From Verrucomicrobiia bacterium (lineage in GTDB: Bacteria > Verrucomicrobiota > Verrucomicrobiia > CAIQCK01): a stretch of 6,363 nt of DNA. The stretch spans positions 1-6,363 of the forward strand of contig JAOACV010000161.1 in NCBI GenBank assembly GCA_026417675.1, written 5' to 3'. Shown in pieces: positions 5,508-6,363 of the stretch (position 1 is the first letter of the stretch; the number at the start of each line of letters is the position of its first letter). The notes below the pieces were generated by a model. That model ran no database searches. It saw only the letters and a program-made list of their open reading frames with translations, and was not told the DNA's origin. A program made the position numbers and the translations under genes.

Positions 5508-6363
5508 TTATCTGTTTCCTTTCGAGCCGGCATCATGAAGCTCCATCACGCACAGGCCGCGAGGGGGCAGGTCCAGCTTCAGCACAGGGTCCTGAGAATC
5601 GAACCGTCCGACAAGCTGACGTCCGTGCTCGTCAATCCGATAGATGGCGCAGTGCTCCGGCAGGCGATAGGCGCGGACATCCACCGGCAGTTTCAGCGAA
5701 AGCTTTTCATCGCTGATGCTGGCCAGCGCAATGCCCACGTCGCCGTCGGGCGCGCGCCATGCGCCGGCGAGGGTCACGGGATAGATCCGCTTGGATTCCT
5801 TCAATGGCGTGTAGGTGCCGACCATGGCGACCTCAACTTCTTCTTGCGGCACATCGAGCGGCGGGGGGCGAAGCCAAACACCGTGCAGTAAATACTTCAG
5901 CGATTTCATGCGGGTGCGAACCATCCGCGTTACGAAGTCCATCTCTTCGGAGCGTTGCTTCAACAGCGATGGCAGGAAGTTGGCCTGCATCGGTTGCATT
6001 CCCCAGACGAAAGTGCGGGCGTGGTCGAGCAAGAATTGTTTGGAGAATTTCCGATCCAAGAGCGCCAGACAATTCGTTGGCGCCAGTTCTTGCGGCCATT
6101 TTTCGTCGTAGGGCGGATACACTAATCCGGCCATGCTGCCAAACAGCACGGTCTTGCCGTGATAAACCGCCGGAAAAAACGGGATAGGCTCCCAAGCCGG
6201 CTGGCCGCCGTAGCGTTCATGGCTGACACTCAAGGCTAATGCGATGTCAATCTGGCCGATCCACGGTTCGCCGGCATATTCACCGCCAAGAGCCACCGGG
6301 CCTCGCCGCGAACTGCGATCCCGAATCTCCGCGCTCAACATCGCCAGACCATCCGTCCAATAC
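5508..6363 (-). CDS. DUF6259-like protein, C-terminal part (cut by window edge)
   Basis: The reading frame enters from beyond 6363 and ends at TAA 5508-5510, giving 284 visible residues. The ATG at 6341 is internal: the frame continues upstream as YWTDGLA with no stop. The start LSAEIRDRSSRRGPVALGGE, then PFFPAVYHGKTVLFGSMAGL, FVWGMQPMQANFLPSLL and the run MKSLKYLLHGVWLRPPPL resemble the end of the catalytic barrel in DUF6259-type glycoside-hydrolase-like proteins. The last 80 or so residues (GDVGIALASISDEKLSLKLP to LPPRGLCVMEL) look like a C-terminal beta-sandwich. The catalytic residues would lie mostly outside the window. It is the first gene seen of the - strand cluster. Family naming is by motif recognition with moderate certainty; a carbohydrate-active role is likely but the substrate cannot be told. 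Confidence 0.72.
   Translation of the reverse strand, partial: YWTDGLAMLSAEIRDRSSRRGPVALGGEYAGEPWIGQIDIALALSVSHERYGGQPAWEPIPFFPAVYHGKTVLFGSMAGLVYPPYDEKWPQELAPTNCLALLDRKFSKQFLLDHARTFVWGMQPMQANFLPSLLKQRSEEMDFVTRMVRTRMKSLKYLLHGVWLRPPPLDVPQEEVEVAMVGTYTPLKESKRIYPVTLAGAWRAPDGDVGIALASISDEKLSLKLPVDVRAYRLPEHCAIYRIDEHGRQLVGRFDSQDPVLKLDLPPRGLCVMELHDAGSKGNR

Overview
The window looks like a GC-rich environmental bacterium, most likely of the Verrucomicrobia / Planctomycetes-Chlamydiae superphylum. That placement is inference. It rests on the style of the genes (a secreted glycosidase-like protein with DUF6067/GH123 character, a DUF6259-like protein, a glucokinase-regulatory-protein-like double-SIS protein), weak Shine-Dalgarno sites, and several palindromic repeats lying in and between the genes. 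No rRNA or other taxonomic marker is present.

Region 1 (about 36-1407, + strand) is a complete, apparently intact IS3-family insertion sequence. It has imperfect terminal inverted repeats of about 38 bp, an HTH orfA, and an orfB with a full DDE triad. An A7 slippery tract in the orfA/orfB overlap sits correctly for a -1 programmed frameshift to an OrfAB transposase of about 439 residues. A 3-bp (or 4-bp) target duplication can be read at its ends. It lies only 25 bp beyond the stop codon of the oppositely oriented glycosidase-like gene, so it does not interrupt a visible gene.

Region 2 (1433-6363, all - strand) reads, in transcription order, as the C-terminal part of a DUF6259-like protein cut by the window edge (6363-5508), a MurQ/GKRP-like double-SIS sugar-phosphate protein (5407-3665), and an exported TIM-barrel glycoside-hydrolase-like protein (3520-1433). 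Same strand and short gaps suggest an operon. A plausible division of labour is extracytoplasmic release of a sugar, possibly an amino sugar or muropeptide-type sugar, with cytoplasmic handling or sensing of its phosphate; this is inference.

The most unusual signal is a set of unrelated hairpin repeats in the operon. A 71-bp long inverted repeat lies inside the SIS gene and is read through in frame as about 24 residues. A two-hairpin element lies in the leader of the glycosidase-like gene, and a smaller hairpin is translated as part of its signal peptide. A cluster of four GGCAAAATCAT-type units fills the gap before the SIS gene. No CRISPR array, tRNA, rRNA or convincing intrinsic terminator was seen. 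The 35 bases left of the insertion sequence hold no gene that I can support.
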